57,186 nucleotides of DNA from Bacteroidia bacterium (GCA_016212695.1 JACREX010000106.1:1-57186), one strand, 5' to 3'; shown: positions 1 through 9,610, counted from the stretch's first letter. Numbers and translations are program-made. Notes: generated by a model from the letters alone, not told the origin.

Positions 1-126
1 ATAACCATGCGATATGTAGGATATTGATAAATCATTTTTTTTGTCATCTGGTAGATGAAAATTAATTTTGAGTTTATGTTATTGACTTTTCGGAAATTAT
101 TTGATATTTCAGTATTTTCATTTTAG

Positions 127-1419
127 AAATTTAGGTATAATGTAAATATAATCTCTGGCCTTATTATTCCGGCCATAGATTTTGTACGGCCACTTGGCGG
201 TGATTGTGGTATCGAAACTAACTTATCTTTGTCTCAAGGTAATCCATGTCCCGGTGAAACAAGGTCTATTTGTTTCTTGATTCATAATCCAAATGGTAAT
301 CCAACTATTCACGATATTCAAAGCTTTGTTACATCTGATTATCCCAGTTTTATTACTTCAAGTACACCATGTAATGAGCCTCTGTTAAACTCTGGTGGTG
401 ATTGCTTTCACTGTATTTCGTTAACAGTTCCTGGTTGGTTTCTCCCAACAGACCAAATTCAAATTATATTTAGCTATATTGGGATTTGTCAGGGAGATAC
501 TATTAGTGGAGGAGATACTCTTACCTTATTAGCGAATTGTGCTTTTGATCCTAATGACAAAGCTCTCATCGGTCCTGTTAGTTGCGGAGAAAATAATTAT
601 ATTGAAAAGTCGAAGGAACTTATTTATAAGATCAGGTTTCAAAATATTGGCAATGCCTCTGCAACAAATGTATTGATAAGCGATAAACTTGATAAAAATT
701 TAGATGTTTCAACTTTCCACATAATAGCTACAAGTCATTCTATATCGCATTTCGAGGTTATACCTGACTATAATTATACATTCAGGTTTGACAATATAAT
801 GCTTCCCGATAGCGCTTCCAACCCACAGGGGAGCATGGGTTATATAATTTTCGGTATCAAAGCAAAACAAGGTTTGCCAGACGGTACTGTAATTAAAAAT
901 CAGGCAGGGATATATTTTGATTTTAATGAAGTGGTACTGACAAATACTACTTTAAATACCCTGAGAGAGCATCCGTATCCTGTTGCAGATTTTGTATATA
1001 AACATTCCTGTACCAATACAGGTTTGGTTTATGATTTCACTTATACAGGAGGGACTGAAGATAATGCCACTTTCCTGTGGAATTTCGGAATCAATGCTAC
1101 GCCAGGCGCTTCAACTGAAATAAACCCTGCTAATATTACATTTAACAGCATTGGCGCCAGGCAGGTAACGCTTACCATAGAACGATACGGCTGTATTGCC
1201 ACAATTACAAAGGATATTGAAGTAGTTAATTATATTACAGGAAAAAATAAAGACAAAATAATAATTTGTCATATACCGCCGGGTAATCCAGGTAACCCGC
1301 AAACTATTGAAGTCAGTTTAAATTCTTTGCCTGCACATCTGGCACACGGTGATTGTATAGGAGAATGTCAGAGTGTTAGTAAACTCAGGATCTTGCGTTG
1401 CGTTGAGCCGATGTACTGA
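127..1419 (+). pseudogene. Remnant of a secreted surface protein (DUF7619-like, PKD and ICH...AHLAHGD mini-domain)
   Basis: The frame is open from just after an in-frame stop at 124-126, but there is no ATG and no signal peptide; the first usable start is a TTG at 229. The product begins inside a domain typical of Bacteroidota secreted proteins (FDPNDKALIGPVSCG, then a region with FQNIGNASATNVLISDKL), followed by a PKD-like segment (FLWNFG) and a Cys/His mini-domain (KIIICHIPPGNPGNP ... AHLAHGDCIGEC). The paralogous mini-domain in the 13614-14141 gene leads into a T9SS sorting domain. Here the frame instead runs into repeat DNA at 1412 and stops, so both the secretion signal and the sorting domain are missing. 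I infer a gene fragment; it could be translated from the TTG but would not be exported normally. Confidence 0.55.
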
Positions 1420-1471
1420 GCTTGTCGAAGTATTGTCGAAATGTCGAAGGGTCGAAATGTGGCGAAATGTG
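1412..1471. repeat. TTCGAC...GCTCAG family copy followed by 8-10 bp tcgaaatg-type repeats
   Basis: Positions 1412-1430 read, on the minus strand, CTTCGACAAGCTCAGTACA, a member of the short family also seen at 3491, 49053, 49087 and 29875. It is followed by degenerate copies of tcgaaatg/tcgaaggg up to about 1471. The element forms the last codons and stop of the upstream gene remnant, suggesting it replaced that gene's 3' end. Confidence 0.6.
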
Positions 1472-1492
1472 AGTTTCTGGCTTTTGCGCCTG

Positions 1493-1500
1493 TAAATTTG
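1493..1500 (+). promoter_or_regulatory. Candidate Bacteroidota -7 box (TAAATTTG)
   Basis: TAAATTTG matches the Bacteroidota sigma-A -7 consensus TAnnTTTG and lies 58 bases before the ATG at 1559. A -33 match is poor (TTTC at 1474). It lies just after the repeat element and would drive the 1559-1933 gene. Confidence 0.4.
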
Positions 1501-1558
1501 TTTGTCACGGAATTTTTTTTTACTTTTACAGTTGATAATAATTAAAATTTTTAAAATT

Positions 1559-1933
1559 ATGGCTAAAACCAAAGGAAGGATTGAAGTACCCCAAAATGTT
1601 GAGGAGCTTTTAATATTGGCGGGCAAGGTGTATGATAAGCACGTTGCAGACGGAGCAGCTTCAAAGCTCACCGCTTTGGAAGATTATAACTGGACCCTAA
1701 TAGGCCCCACTATTGTTACATGCCTTGCAAAGCATAACACGGCGGAAGAGCATAAAGCGAAAATGGAAAAATCATACCGCGAACGCGATTTGCTGTTGCC
1801 CGGCATTGAAGGCGCTGTCCGCAGCAGTATAACCCTGCTGAAAGGAATATATGCAAAATCCCCGAAAAAATTAGGAGACTGGGGGCTTTCTATTGATGAT
1901 ACCAAGCCTTTAAAGAAAAAGTCGGAAAGTTAG
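1559..1933 (+). CDS. Small conserved hypothetical protein (124 aa)
   Basis: I start at ATG 1559 (MAKTKGRIEVPQ) because the upstream extension reads like A/T-rich leader and a -7 box sits at 1493. The product is mostly helical and charged, with no signal peptide, membrane segment or cysteine cluster; it has one region LAKHNTAEEHKAKMEKSY and a basic C-terminus (KPLKKKSES). Proteins of this look are common in Bacteroidota as uncharacterised small proteins, but I do not recognise a named family. The next gene, 83 bases on and in the same direction, is also small and helical, so the two may be co-transcribed. Function unknown. Confidence 0.75.
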   Translation: MAKTKGRIEVPQNVEELLILAGKVYDKHVADGAASKLTALEDYNWTLIGPTIVTCLAKHNTAEEHKAKMEKSYRERDLLLPGIEGAVRSSITLLKGIYAKSPKKLGDWGLSIDDTKPLKKKSES

Positions 1934-2016
1934 AATGAGTAATGCCGGTACCCGGGCGGGTAACGCCGGTAGTTTGGCGTTTTGGACCAGGCTTATAATT
2001 CAAAATTAAAAATTTT

Positions 2017-2439
2017 ATGAAAATATTTGATAGTGAGGAAGCCAAAGAATTCAGTAAAAAAATGCAGGAATATATTAATCATATTCATAAACATCGTCCT
2101 TCAAAAGAAGATATGGAAGAGGTTGAGGAGCAAATAGAGCGCCTTGCCGAAATAGCCGGAGTTCTTTCAGAAAAATTAAAATTAGGAACTATTACCGGTG
2201 AAGAAAAAGATTCGTTAATCAGTATTAATGATTTTTTACATGATTTATTCCAAAAATTAAATAAAACACAGGCTGCGCTGCATCATCATCTTTTTGGCGT
2301 GAGCGGCGCCTTTATGCAACATATGAAAGAACTTGCCGAAAAGGGCGACAAAAAAGCAAAAGAAATTTACAAAGACTTACTGAAATCTTACAGGGATGCA
2401 ATTAAAGAACAAACGGACGATGAAGAAAGTAAGAATTAA
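2017..2439 (+). CDS. Small helical hypothetical protein (140 aa)
   Basis: ATG at 2017 begins MKIFDSEEAKEFSKKMQEY. The protein is almost entirely predicted helix, with acidic heptad-like stretches (KEDMEEVEEQIERLAEIAG) and a histidine run (ALHHHLFG) near residue 90. There is no signal peptide. It lies behind the 1559 gene in the same direction. Its stop codon (2437-2439) overlaps the first base pair of a 7-bp tandem array, so its C-terminus may have been shaped by that repeat. I do not recognise the family; a cytosolic coiled-coil protein is the most that can be said. Confidence 0.7.
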   Translation: MKIFDSEEAKEFSKKMQEYINHIHKHRPSKEDMEEVEEQIERLAEIAGVLSEKLKLGTITGEEKDSLISINDFLHDLFQKLNKTQAALHHHLFGVSGAFMQHMKELAEKGDKKAKEIYKDLLKSYRDAIKEQTDDEESKN

Positions 2440-2479
2440 ATCCCAAATCCCAAATCCCAAATCCCAAATCTTGAATCCT
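2438..2479. repeat. Heptanucleotide array (aaatccc), 6 units
   Basis: Four perfect aaatccc units (2438-2465) followed by aaatctt and gaatcct, all in exact 7-bp phase. The array overlaps the stop codon of the preceding gene and lies immediately before the first recognisable piece of the broken TPR-CHAT gene. Confidence 0.9.
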
Positions 2480-2490
2480 ATCGGGGGGTA

Positions 2491-3487
2491 AATTACGACC
2501 TTGGCAACTATAAAAAAGCCCTTGAATACTGCAAAAAAGAAAAGGAAATAAGAAAGGCGATACAAGGCGAAGCGGCTATTGAGTTTATCAGGTTCAAAAG
2601 CAGCAGCGTCAGTCGTCAGTCGTCAGTCGTCAGTCGTCAGTCGTCAGTCAGGACACCATCCTTTACTGCGCCCTTTTAATTACTCCAAAAAGCCGGCAAC
2701 CCGAGATGATACAACTTTTTTATGAAAAGGAGCTGGAATTTATACCGGGAACCAATAGCAGGAATAATTTATCGTACATCAATAGCATTTACGGAACTAA
2801 CCAAAACACCAGTGAGCGGCTCTATAAGCTGATATGGCAGCCTATGGAAAAATATCTTGAAGGAGTAAAAACAGTTTATTATTCGCCTGATGGTTTGTTG
2901 CATACGCTGCAACTGCCGCTGCCTGCTCCATCCTCCACATAGCCACCCACGGCTTTTTTTATCCCGAACCCGAAGCAATAAAAAAGGAAGAAGAGAAGAA
3001 GAAAGAAGTTTCGGAAACACCGCTTGCTTTCCGCGGCGGCACAAACGGCTTCGGAGTATGGCAATTCGTGATGAACAAAAATCCTTTGATGCGTTCCGGT
3101 TTGGTATTTGCCGGCGCAAACAATGTGTGGAATCAAAAATATGTTGGCGAAGGTGAAGACGGAGTGTTAACAGCGCAGGAAGTAACGCAATTGGATTTAC
3201 AAAAGACACAGCTCGTGGTTCTCTCAGCCTGCGAAACCGGCCTTGGCGATATCAAAGGCAGCGAGGGTGTGTATGGACTGCAGCGTGCTTTTAAAATGGC
3301 AGGTGTGAAATTTTTAATCATGAGCCTGTGGCAGGTTCCCGATAAAGAGACATCGGAATTCATGACTAAATTTTATGACAAATTGTTAACTACAAAAGAT
3401 ATTCGCAAATCATTCAACGAAACACAATCTGAAATGAGGAAAAAGTATGACCCGTATTACTGGGCAGTTTTTGTGCTGATAGAGTAA
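2491..3487 (+). pseudogene. Broken TPR-CHAT domain protein gene
   Basis: Three pieces of one protein are readable in three frames. From 2491: a TPR repeat (NYDLGNYKKALEYCKKEKE). From 2652 to about 2905: the start of a CHAT domain (DTILYCALLITPKSRQPEM ... YKLIWQPMEKYLEGVKTV ... SPDGLLH). From about 2930 to 3487: the CHAT core (SILHIATHGFFYPEP ... VLSACETGLGDIKGSEGVYG ... WQVPDKETSEFM) to a natural end. Both catalytic signatures of CHAT caspase-like proteases, the HG of ATHG and the Cys of SACETG, survive. Most TPRs are missing, a tandem array occupies the first break, and the segment normally lying between SPDGLLH and HIATHG is deleted. The gene is dead as a unit; an internal ORF at 3068-3487 is only its tail. 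Confidence 0.85.
2607..2648. repeat. Heptanucleotide array (cgtcagt), 6 perfect units
   Basis: Six perfect cgtcagt copies in tandem, lying exactly between the TPR fragment and the CHAT fragment of the broken gene. The unit resembles the agtcatt/agtcact units of the arrays at 57096-57175. Confidence 0.95.
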
Positions 3488-3490
3488 AAT

Positions 3491-3511
3491 ATCATGCTGA
3501 GCGCAGTCGAA
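3491..3511. repeat. Single TTCGAC...GCTCAG family copy
   Basis: The minus strand reads TTCGACTGCGCTCAGCATGA, almost identical to the copy at 49053-49074. It lies 4 bases after the CHAT stop, in the gap between convergent genes. Confidence 0.7.
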
Positions 3512-3548
3512 TATTTAACTTTAGCTTGATTTATCGGGCAAACCCTGC

Positions 3549-5894
3549 TTAATGAGCTATAACTTTTGATAGAAAAGCCATAGTTCCTTTCCTTACGAGA
3601 TACAAAATATAAGTTCCGGGAATCATCTTTTCAGGTATTACGGTAAATCCCTGGTCGGTTTGTTTGTATAAACAGGGAATTACCCTTCCGCTCACATCGG
3701 TCATTAATAAAGAATAACCGCCCTGTTGTCTGAGTCCCGTTACCATAAACCGATCCGTAAAAGGAACCGGGAAAATTTTGACAACAGGCATGGTAAGCTC
3801 CTCCACAAAGGATTTTGAGAGAACGGTAATTTTTATTTCATCTGAATTAAAGCATCCGTTGGTATCGGTAACATATACTGTATATACATAAACCCCGGGC
3901 ACAGAATCTGTGGAATTAAAAAGCACACTTGCGGAACTGGAACCGTTATTCCATAAATACGCAGCATAGCCGCTCTCAACGGTCAGTGTTACTACGCTGC
4001 CTGAATCTATCACCATATCCGGGCCAAGATCAACATCAGGCAATGGGAACAACGTTACCCTGACCGAATCAAAACCTGTGCAGCCATTGGTGTCGGTAAC
4101 CACAACAGAATAGGTTCCTGTTTCTGTTGCCGTATAATTATGATGTATTCCCTGCCCGTTGTTCCAGTCGTAACTTGCATAGCCGGTTCCGGCATTCAGT
4201 ATAACGCTGTTTCCGCAAATGCTTATATCGCTTCCCAATTCCACCACCGGGCCGGGATTTATTTCTACAAAAATAGTGTCCCTGCCTTTACAGTGATGTG
4301 CATCTGTAACCAGGATATCATAAAAACCTGTTTGTGTAACTAATAATGCCGGGTTCAGCGACAATCCGTTGTTCCAGTTATAAGAAACATACCCGCTGGC
4401 TGATAAAATAATGCTCCCGCAAATGCTGGTATCAGTACCTAAATTAATAACAGGATTGGGATACATCCGAACTTTTATTGTATCGCCCGACATACATCCG
4501 TTTGCATCTGTTACCTGCACAAACCAGGTACCGGCAGTATCTGTCGTTACCTGCTCTGTGGTTGCCAGTCCGTTGTTCCAGTTATAATACAGGAAACCCG
4601 GTCCGGCATCCAACAATACAGAATGCCCGTTGCAGAGAGAAGTGTCGTTATCGGGCCCAAGATCAATATAAGGCAATGAAAACAACGTTACGCTTACCGA
4701 ATCAAAACCGGTGCAGCCATTGTTGTCGGTAACCACAACAGAATAGGTTCCTGTTTCAGTTGCAAAAAAATTATGATTTGCTCCCTGCCCGTTGTTCCAG
4801 TTGTAAGTTGTAAAACCTGTACCGGCATTCAGGATAACACTGTTTCCGCAAATGCTGATGTCGCTGCCCAACTCCACCACAGGCAGTTGGTTTATCTCAA
4901 CAAAAACAGAATCCCGGCCTTTACAGTGATGTACATCTGTAACAAGAACATCATACAAACCTGTTTGCGTTACCAATAAAGATGGGTTCAAAGACAACCC
5001 GCTGTTCCAACTGTAAGAAACATAACCGGGGTCTGCGGCTAATAAAACCGAACTCCCGCAAATACTTGTATCCGGACCCAGGTTGACAACAGGATTGGGA
5101 TACACAATAATATTTATTGTATCGCCCGATCTGCATCCGTTATGGTCTATTACCTGCACAAACCACGTACCTGTAGTGTCTGCCCAAACCTGTTCGGTAG
5201 ACTCCTGTCCGTTGTTCCAGTCATAATTAATGAAACCCGGACCGGCATCCAGCATAAGAAGCTGTCCTTCGCACAGCGTGGTGTCGTTTCCAAGGTGAAC
5301 TACGGGCAACGGATTTACGATAACATCAACAGGCGTGGAACTTACCTCGCAGCCTGTAATATAATTGGTGACTGTAACATTGTAACTTCCGCTTTCCGTA
5401 ACATAAATGGTCTGCGTAGTATCGCCGGTTGACCAGAAATAAGACTGGTTGGGCGTAGCCCACAGGGTTACAGAATCTCCGTTACAAACCGGGCCCGGAG
5501 GGTTGGCGGTGATAGTTGCCGTAATTGCAGTGCTTGTAATCACTATGGGTGGAAGAGGACTTGTAGATCCTATCACTACCGGGTCAGTTGACACAACCCG
5601 CACTCTGTAATTAAAACCAAAAGGAGTACTCGAGGGAATTGTGCCCATAATTATGCCTGTATTAAACGGCATAGAACCAATATCAACAGGGCTTGTAAAA
5701 TTTCCCCAATTATCGGAAAGCTGGGCAATAAAACTACAACCGAAATTAAATGTACCCGTGGTTGTGTATTGTATTACAACATTTCCCCCTGCACAAAGCG
5801 AAGTTTGTGTCGGAGCATTGGTAGTAATCGTAGGTTGAGCATAACTACTGCTTAAAAATACCAAAAGCAAAACGAAGCCGGTTAATATTTTCAT
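3549..5894 (-). CDS. Secreted modular adhesin-like protein with T9SS sorting domain (781 aa)
   Basis: An N-terminal signal peptide (MKILTGFVLLLVFLSSSYA) is followed by an Ig-like region (residues about 20-200), then seven or so modules of about 70-80 residues, each opening with a variant of LGxDTSICG/LCEG and containing YxWNNGQ and GxYxVxVTDxxGC. This is the PKD/Ig-like repeat style of Bacteroidota surface proteins. The last roughly 75 residues (VKIFPVPFTDRFMV ... PGTYILYLV) are a type A T9SS C-terminal domain, so the protein should cross the outer membrane and be anchored or released. Modules 2-4 are repeated as modules 5-7 with a shift of 633 bp, indicating a recent internal duplication. 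Ligand unknown. It is transcribed toward the dead CHAT gene. Confidence 0.85.
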   Translation of the reverse strand: MKILTGFVLLLVFLSSSYAQPTITTNAPTQTSLCAGGNVVIQYTTTGTFNFGCSFIAQLSDNWGNFTSPVDIGSMPFNTGIIMGTIPSSTPFGFNYRVRVVSTDPVVIGSTSPLPPIVITSTAITATITANPPGPVCNGDSVTLWATPNQSYFWSTGDTTQTIYVTESGSYNVTVTNYITGCEVSSTPVDVIVNPLPVVHLGNDTTLCEGQLLMLDAGPGFINYDWNNGQESTEQVWADTTGTWFVQVIDHNGCRSGDTINIIVYPNPVVNLGPDTSICGSSVLLAADPGYVSYSWNSGLSLNPSLLVTQTGLYDVLVTDVHHCKGRDSVFVEINQLPVVELGSDISICGNSVILNAGTGFTTYNWNNGQGANHNFFATETGTYSVVVTDNNGCTGFDSVSVTLFSLPYIDLGPDNDTSLCNGHSVLLDAGPGFLYYNWNNGLATTEQVTTDTAGTWFVQVTDANGCMSGDTIKVRMYPNPVINLGTDTSICGSIILSASGYVSYNWNNGLSLNPALLVTQTGFYDILVTDAHHCKGRDTIFVEINPGPVVELGSDISICGNSVILNAGTGYASYDWNNGQGIHHNYTATETGTYSVVVTDTNGCTGFDSVRVTLFPLPDVDLGPDMVIDSGSVVTLTVESGYAAYLWNNGSSSASVLFNSTDSVPGVYVYTVYVTDTNGCFNSDEIKITVLSKSFVEELTMPVVKIFPVPFTDRFMVTGLRQQGGYSLLMTDVSGRVIPCLYKQTDQGFTVIPEKMIPGTYILYLVRKGTMAFLSKVIAH

Positions 5895-5911
5895 GATTTC
5901 TTAATTTTAAA

Positions 5912-5919
5912 CAAATATA
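5912..5919 (-). promoter_or_regulatory. Candidate -7 box (TATATTTG) for the T9SS adhesin
   Basis: The minus strand reads TATATTTG, a match to TAnnTTTG, about 18 bases before the start of the adhesin at 5894. No TTTG is found at the expected -33 distance. Confidence 0.4.
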
Positions 5920-5958
5920 AATATTTTTTCAAAATAAATTCGGGATTTTTAATTTTTA

Positions 5959-8900
5959 TCAGAACGAAGCTCTCAGTTGTACGCTTCCTGTATGTATCGC
6001 TTTGCTGCCTTCAGAGATTCTGCCTGTGTAATTCAGGCTCATCTGGAGAACATTCGTAAGGTTACGCTGAAATTGAACAGACCAGGTACCGTTATCGCCC
6101 GGCATCAGCCCTTCGAGTATCTCGTATGCAACGGGAGTGTTGGTGTTTAACAGCGTGTCTCCGGTCTTATAAGAAATTTTAATATAATTAATCGTAACGG
6201 TAAGGTTGCCCTTTGTCACCGTGTTATATTTGAATTCAGCGCCTGCATTGTGGCCCTGCGATTTTTCAGTGTTGAGTTTATTCTGCTTGTCATTGAATTT
6301 ATAAAGAATACTGATCCGGTACGACAGGGTAGGCTGAAAGCTCACAGTGGCTTCGTTATTGATATAAGGGATCCTGTAATTTTTTGAGCTGAAAAACTGT
6401 GATGAATATTTCTTCTCACCCATATCAATATTGTCAAGCAGAGTAATTTGCTTGCTGATATTCCACCGTATTCTAAGGCCGTTCAGCATGGTAGCGCGGG
6501 TATCAAAACCATTGACAAGCATTGTCTTGTTTTTATTATCCTGGTACACGTAATCCAATCCGAAAACAGTATTTGTGCGGTTGAACGAAAAAGTGTTCCG
6601 CACTGAAGAACCCATGCTTATAAGAGTAGTGTCTTCATTTGATATCTGATCAAAACCTTTTTCAAAAGGGTTGGCTGTTTTCCAGAAATCCGTGCGCATA
6701 TCCTTACGGTCTATCCGGTAGGCAAACTGGTTCGAAAAACGGGCGATAAATTTTTTTAAACCGGTCTTGTCTCCCCATATCTTTTCTGGTTTCAGATTGA
6801 TCACTTCGTTGAACTGGTTAGTATAGGTTTTCATATATTGGTTCGTAGGAATAAAAACGCGGATATAGTTTGCCTGATTCTGAAAATTTGCAATCTCAAA
6901 TTCGTTGAGTTCTTTTAATCCGTTATGATTATAATCAGTCTGAGCCGACCAAGTGTATACACCCTGCCCCTGCGCTACCTCCACATACGTGAATTCTTTT
7001 TTCAGTTCAAGCCCGCTTCCCACTTCATAAAAAGTAGAAGTTGTCAATACTCCTTTTGATACAGAAAGACTGTGCTCTATCCTTCCTGTTATAGTATTTT
7101 CGGGTTTATTCTTTGTTAGCATCGTGTCGTTTATAAAAAGTTCACGGTAGTTAAGCGTAGTCTTAAACGAATGGTTCAGATTTTTTTGCAACACAGTTCC
7201 TATGCAGAAATCTTCCGCTTTCATGGCATACTTCAGGTTGTTGCCGGAGGGCAGGCGGTCTTCTCTTACCTTATAATTGGCAAATGCTCTTGTTTTTGCG
7301 GTATCAGCGCTTGTAATAAAAACTTCGTATTGCGAGTACGAATAACTGTTTTTAACTAAGCTGTCAGTTTTAGTATTTTTCCAAAGATTATCTTCCGCAT
7401 CCTCTTTCAGTCCCAATGTGAAATACTTAAACTGCTTCGACAGAGCAGCGGAATGTCTTAAAAACTGCGATTTGTTTATCGTATCCCCGGTATTCAGGAA
7501 ACTGCCTTTTAATGCGAGATTAAACCCTTTGTATTTTAATAACGTATTCACATTGTTTTTCAAACCGCGGTAACCGTTCTGCATGGTCATCCAGTCGAGG
7601 TTGTAATTAGCGGTTCCAAGCGATTTTTTAAAAAAGCCGAGGTTATAACTGATCTGCTGTTCGTATTGCTGCTTCAAGTTCTGGGCAAGGTTCCAGTCGC
7701 GGTTGAACTCAACGTTCCTGAACCGTTCAATGGATTCGAATGCGCGTGTGATCATCTGGTAATTGAGCGTGGAAAACAATTTTATATTCACCGTATCATG
7801 TATTAAAATATCCTGTGTCACCCCGATTTTAAAAGCATAACCAATATCGTCGCTTTTATTTTTGGTTGAAAAAGTATTTTTGTCGTAATTCGAAACGGCA
7901 AATTCAAAATTCGATTTGGTTCTCTCCGTAAGCCTTGTTTCGCCGCCTGCAGTAAACATCTGTTTCTTTTTGGGTGTGATAAGTAATATTACGGGTTCGT
8001 AATTTCCCTGCGTTACACCAGCGTTAGGAGCTATCCATTTATAAACCCGACCATTCGCAGAACTCTGCACCTGTATATAATTCCCGCGGTTGTTGCCCAT
8101 ATATGAAAAACCCAGCCGGTAATGAGCGCTGTCCGGATTAGTAGAATATACATAAATAGTATCATGGTTGCCGTTTACAAGGGTGTCCATCCTTTTATAT
8201 AAAACCATATCATTCCTGAAAGCTACACTGTCAACTTTTGGAACAACGGCCATGGAAAGGCTGTCGCCGATATTGGCCAGAACGCGTTTCTGAGCATCGG
8301 TCAATGTGATATCTATGGGCTGATTTTTGCTGTCCTGTTCAGAAAATATGTTGACCCAGAATTTTCTGTTTTTGGTTTTAAATTCATTGCTGTTAAAAAC
8401 TAAGAAGCGCGCATAATTCTTATCCGAATACTGAAATTCCACACTGATGCGTTTATCTTTTGTGATCGGCTGGTTTGGAGTGAATGTTACTTCGCCTGTA
8501 TTATAATCAATGGTATAATCATTTTCCTGCCCGCGTTTCAGAAGCCTTCCGTCAATATACACTTTCTCTGTCCCTGCAAGAACAATAATGTAGGTTTCAT
8601 TTTCAGCGCCTGTTAATTTGTACGGCCCCTGGTTTCCTTCGATACCGTTGAACAGCATCTTGTTGAATTTCCCTTTCGATACGGCGCCGCTGAAAGTGGT
8701 TTTCAATTTTGAATTTTTTTCTTTATTAATGTCGAATGTGTTGGTGATGATCCCGCCCTGCACTTTTTTAAACAGGTTCAAATAGTAACCCGCGGGTTTT
8801 GTTATTTCATAATCGCCTACGATGAGTTTTGTTTTCTTGTTGAACAGTTGCACGAACACCTTGTCGAATTCCTGCAACTGCTGTGAATTTCCGTCGGGCT

Positions 8901-9468
8901 GAATGGGAATATTATTATCCGTGATGGCTGCAAGAATTTCAAGATTTTCGCTTATTTTACCTGATAACTGCAGGTTCAGGTTGGAATTCACAATCACATC
9001 CTGGTTATTGCCAAAAGTGATGCCGCGCGATATGCTTCCCCGCTTGTTCAGTTCATCCTTGTCGAAGAATGTTCCTTTTTTATTCTGGTCGTATGTGATT
9101 TTATACGGGTTTGAAATATTCTTCTGAGCCAGAGTTACCTTTTCAATATCCTTATGGAAATAAGGTTTTGTAAAAGAATATGGAAATACCCTGTAAGAAA
9201 TTTTCAGTTTTCCCAGGTTCGATTCTTTTAAAATTTTTGAAGGGATCAGCAGCGCTTTTCCATAATCAATCCTGTATAGAGTGTCGCTGATCAGTCTCCC
9301 ATATGCATCAGAAATAAAAATACTGTTCGGGATGAGGCTCAAGGTATCAAGCTGTATTGTGTCGGAATTCAGGTTTAGTTCAGACATCCTGATGTTGCTG
9401 AGTTTCTGTGCTGATAGAAAAACAGGGCAGGCAATGAGCAGAAATAATATGGCGATTGAATGCTTCAA
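5959..9468 (-). CDS. Large outer-membrane beta-barrel protein (1169 aa), function unknown
   Basis: A signal peptide (IAILFLLIACPVFLSAQ) is followed by a long protein rich in alternating aromatic and polar strands, ending in QLRASF, a terminal Phe as expected for outer-membrane barrels. A well conserved central-N region reads RGSISRGITFGNNQDV ... NLEILAAITDNNIPIQPDG ... QQLQEFDKVFVQL, and later YNTGEVTFTPNQPITKDKRI, signatures I associate with a large family of Bacteroidota outer-membrane proteins; distant similarity to SprA-type proteins is possible but unproven. The only start available is TTG at 9468, since an in-frame stop lies 12 bases upstream and no ATG precedes the signal peptide. It stands alone, 64 bases upstream of the adhesin in the same direction, so it may be expressed with it. 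Confidence 0.8.
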   Translation of the reverse strand: MKHSIAILFLLIACPVFLSAQKLSNIRMSELNLNSDTIQLDTLSLIPNSIFISDAYGRLISDTLYRIDYGKALLIPSKILKESNLGKLKISYRVFPYSFTKPYFHKDIEKVTLAQKNISNPYKITYDQNKKGTFFDKDELNKRGSISRGITFGNNQDVIVNSNLNLQLSGKISENLEILAAITDNNIPIQPDGNSQQLQEFDKVFVQLFNKKTKLIVGDYEITKPAGYYLNLFKKVQGGIITNTFDINKEKNSKLKTTFSGAVSKGKFNKMLFNGIEGNQGPYKLTGAENETYIIVLAGTEKVYIDGRLLKRGQENDYTIDYNTGEVTFTPNQPITKDKRISVEFQYSDKNYARFLVFNSNEFKTKNRKFWVNIFSEQDSKNQPIDITLTDAQKRVLANIGDSLSMAVVPKVDSVAFRNDMVLYKRMDTLVNGNHDTIYVYSTNPDSAHYRLGFSYMGNNRGNYIQVQSSANGRVYKWIAPNAGVTQGNYEPVILLITPKKKQMFTAGGETRLTERTKSNFEFAVSNYDKNTFSTKNKSDDIGYAFKIGVTQDILIHDTVNIKLFSTLNYQMITRAFESIERFRNVEFNRDWNLAQNLKQQYEQQISYNLGFFKKSLGTANYNLDWMTMQNGYRGLKNNVNTLLKYKGFNLALKGSFLNTGDTINKSQFLRHSAALSKQFKYFTLGLKEDAEDNLWKNTKTDSLVKNSYSYSQYEVFITSADTAKTRAFANYKVREDRLPSGNNLKYAMKAEDFCIGTVLQKNLNHSFKTTLNYRELFINDTMLTKNKPENTITGRIEHSLSVSKGVLTTSTFYEVGSGLELKKEFTYVEVAQGQGVYTWSAQTDYNHNGLKELNEFEIANFQNQANYIRVFIPTNQYMKTYTNQFNEVINLKPEKIWGDKTGLKKFIARFSNQFAYRIDRKDMRTDFWKTANPFEKGFDQISNEDTTLISMGSSVRNTFSFNRTNTVFGLDYVYQDNKNKTMLVNGFDTRATMLNGLRIRWNISKQITLLDNIDMGEKKYSSQFFSSKNYRIPYINNEATVSFQPTLSYRISILYKFNDKQNKLNTEKSQGHNAGAEFKYNTVTKGNLTVTINYIKISYKTGDTLLNTNTPVAYEILEGLMPGDNGTWSVQFQRNLTNVLQMSLNYTGRISEGSKAIHTGSVQLRASF

Positions 9469-9485
9469 ACAATAAGCTTAGAGAT

Positions 9486-9520
9486 ATGTCAAATTTATGA
9501 TGTCAAATGTCAAATATAGG
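9486..9520. repeat. Degenerate heptanucleotide array (atgtcaa), 5 units
   Basis: Units atgtcaa, atttatg, atgtcaa, atgtcaa and atatagg follow each other in 7-bp phase, 17 bases upstream of the TTG start of the outer-membrane protein. On the minus strand the array contains TAAATTTG and TATATTTG, each a match to TAnnTTTG, so the array may also carry the promoter of that gene. Confidence 0.6.
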
Positions 9521-9610
9521 GTTCTTATATTTAAGACTCGAGGACTGTAAAAATACAAAAGTTTAAGTAAAATGTATCAGCAGAATAAGAAACGGGAAAA
9601 AAATATAAAA

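Noticed and set aside
2607-2648. CRISPR-like direct repeats
   Set aside because: Units are only 7 bp, directly abutting, without spacers; no cas genes are present.
3068-3487. Intact 139-aa gene
   Set aside because: It is the C-terminal part of the broken CHAT gene; the protein sequence continues upstream of its GTG in the same frame with conserved CHAT residues.
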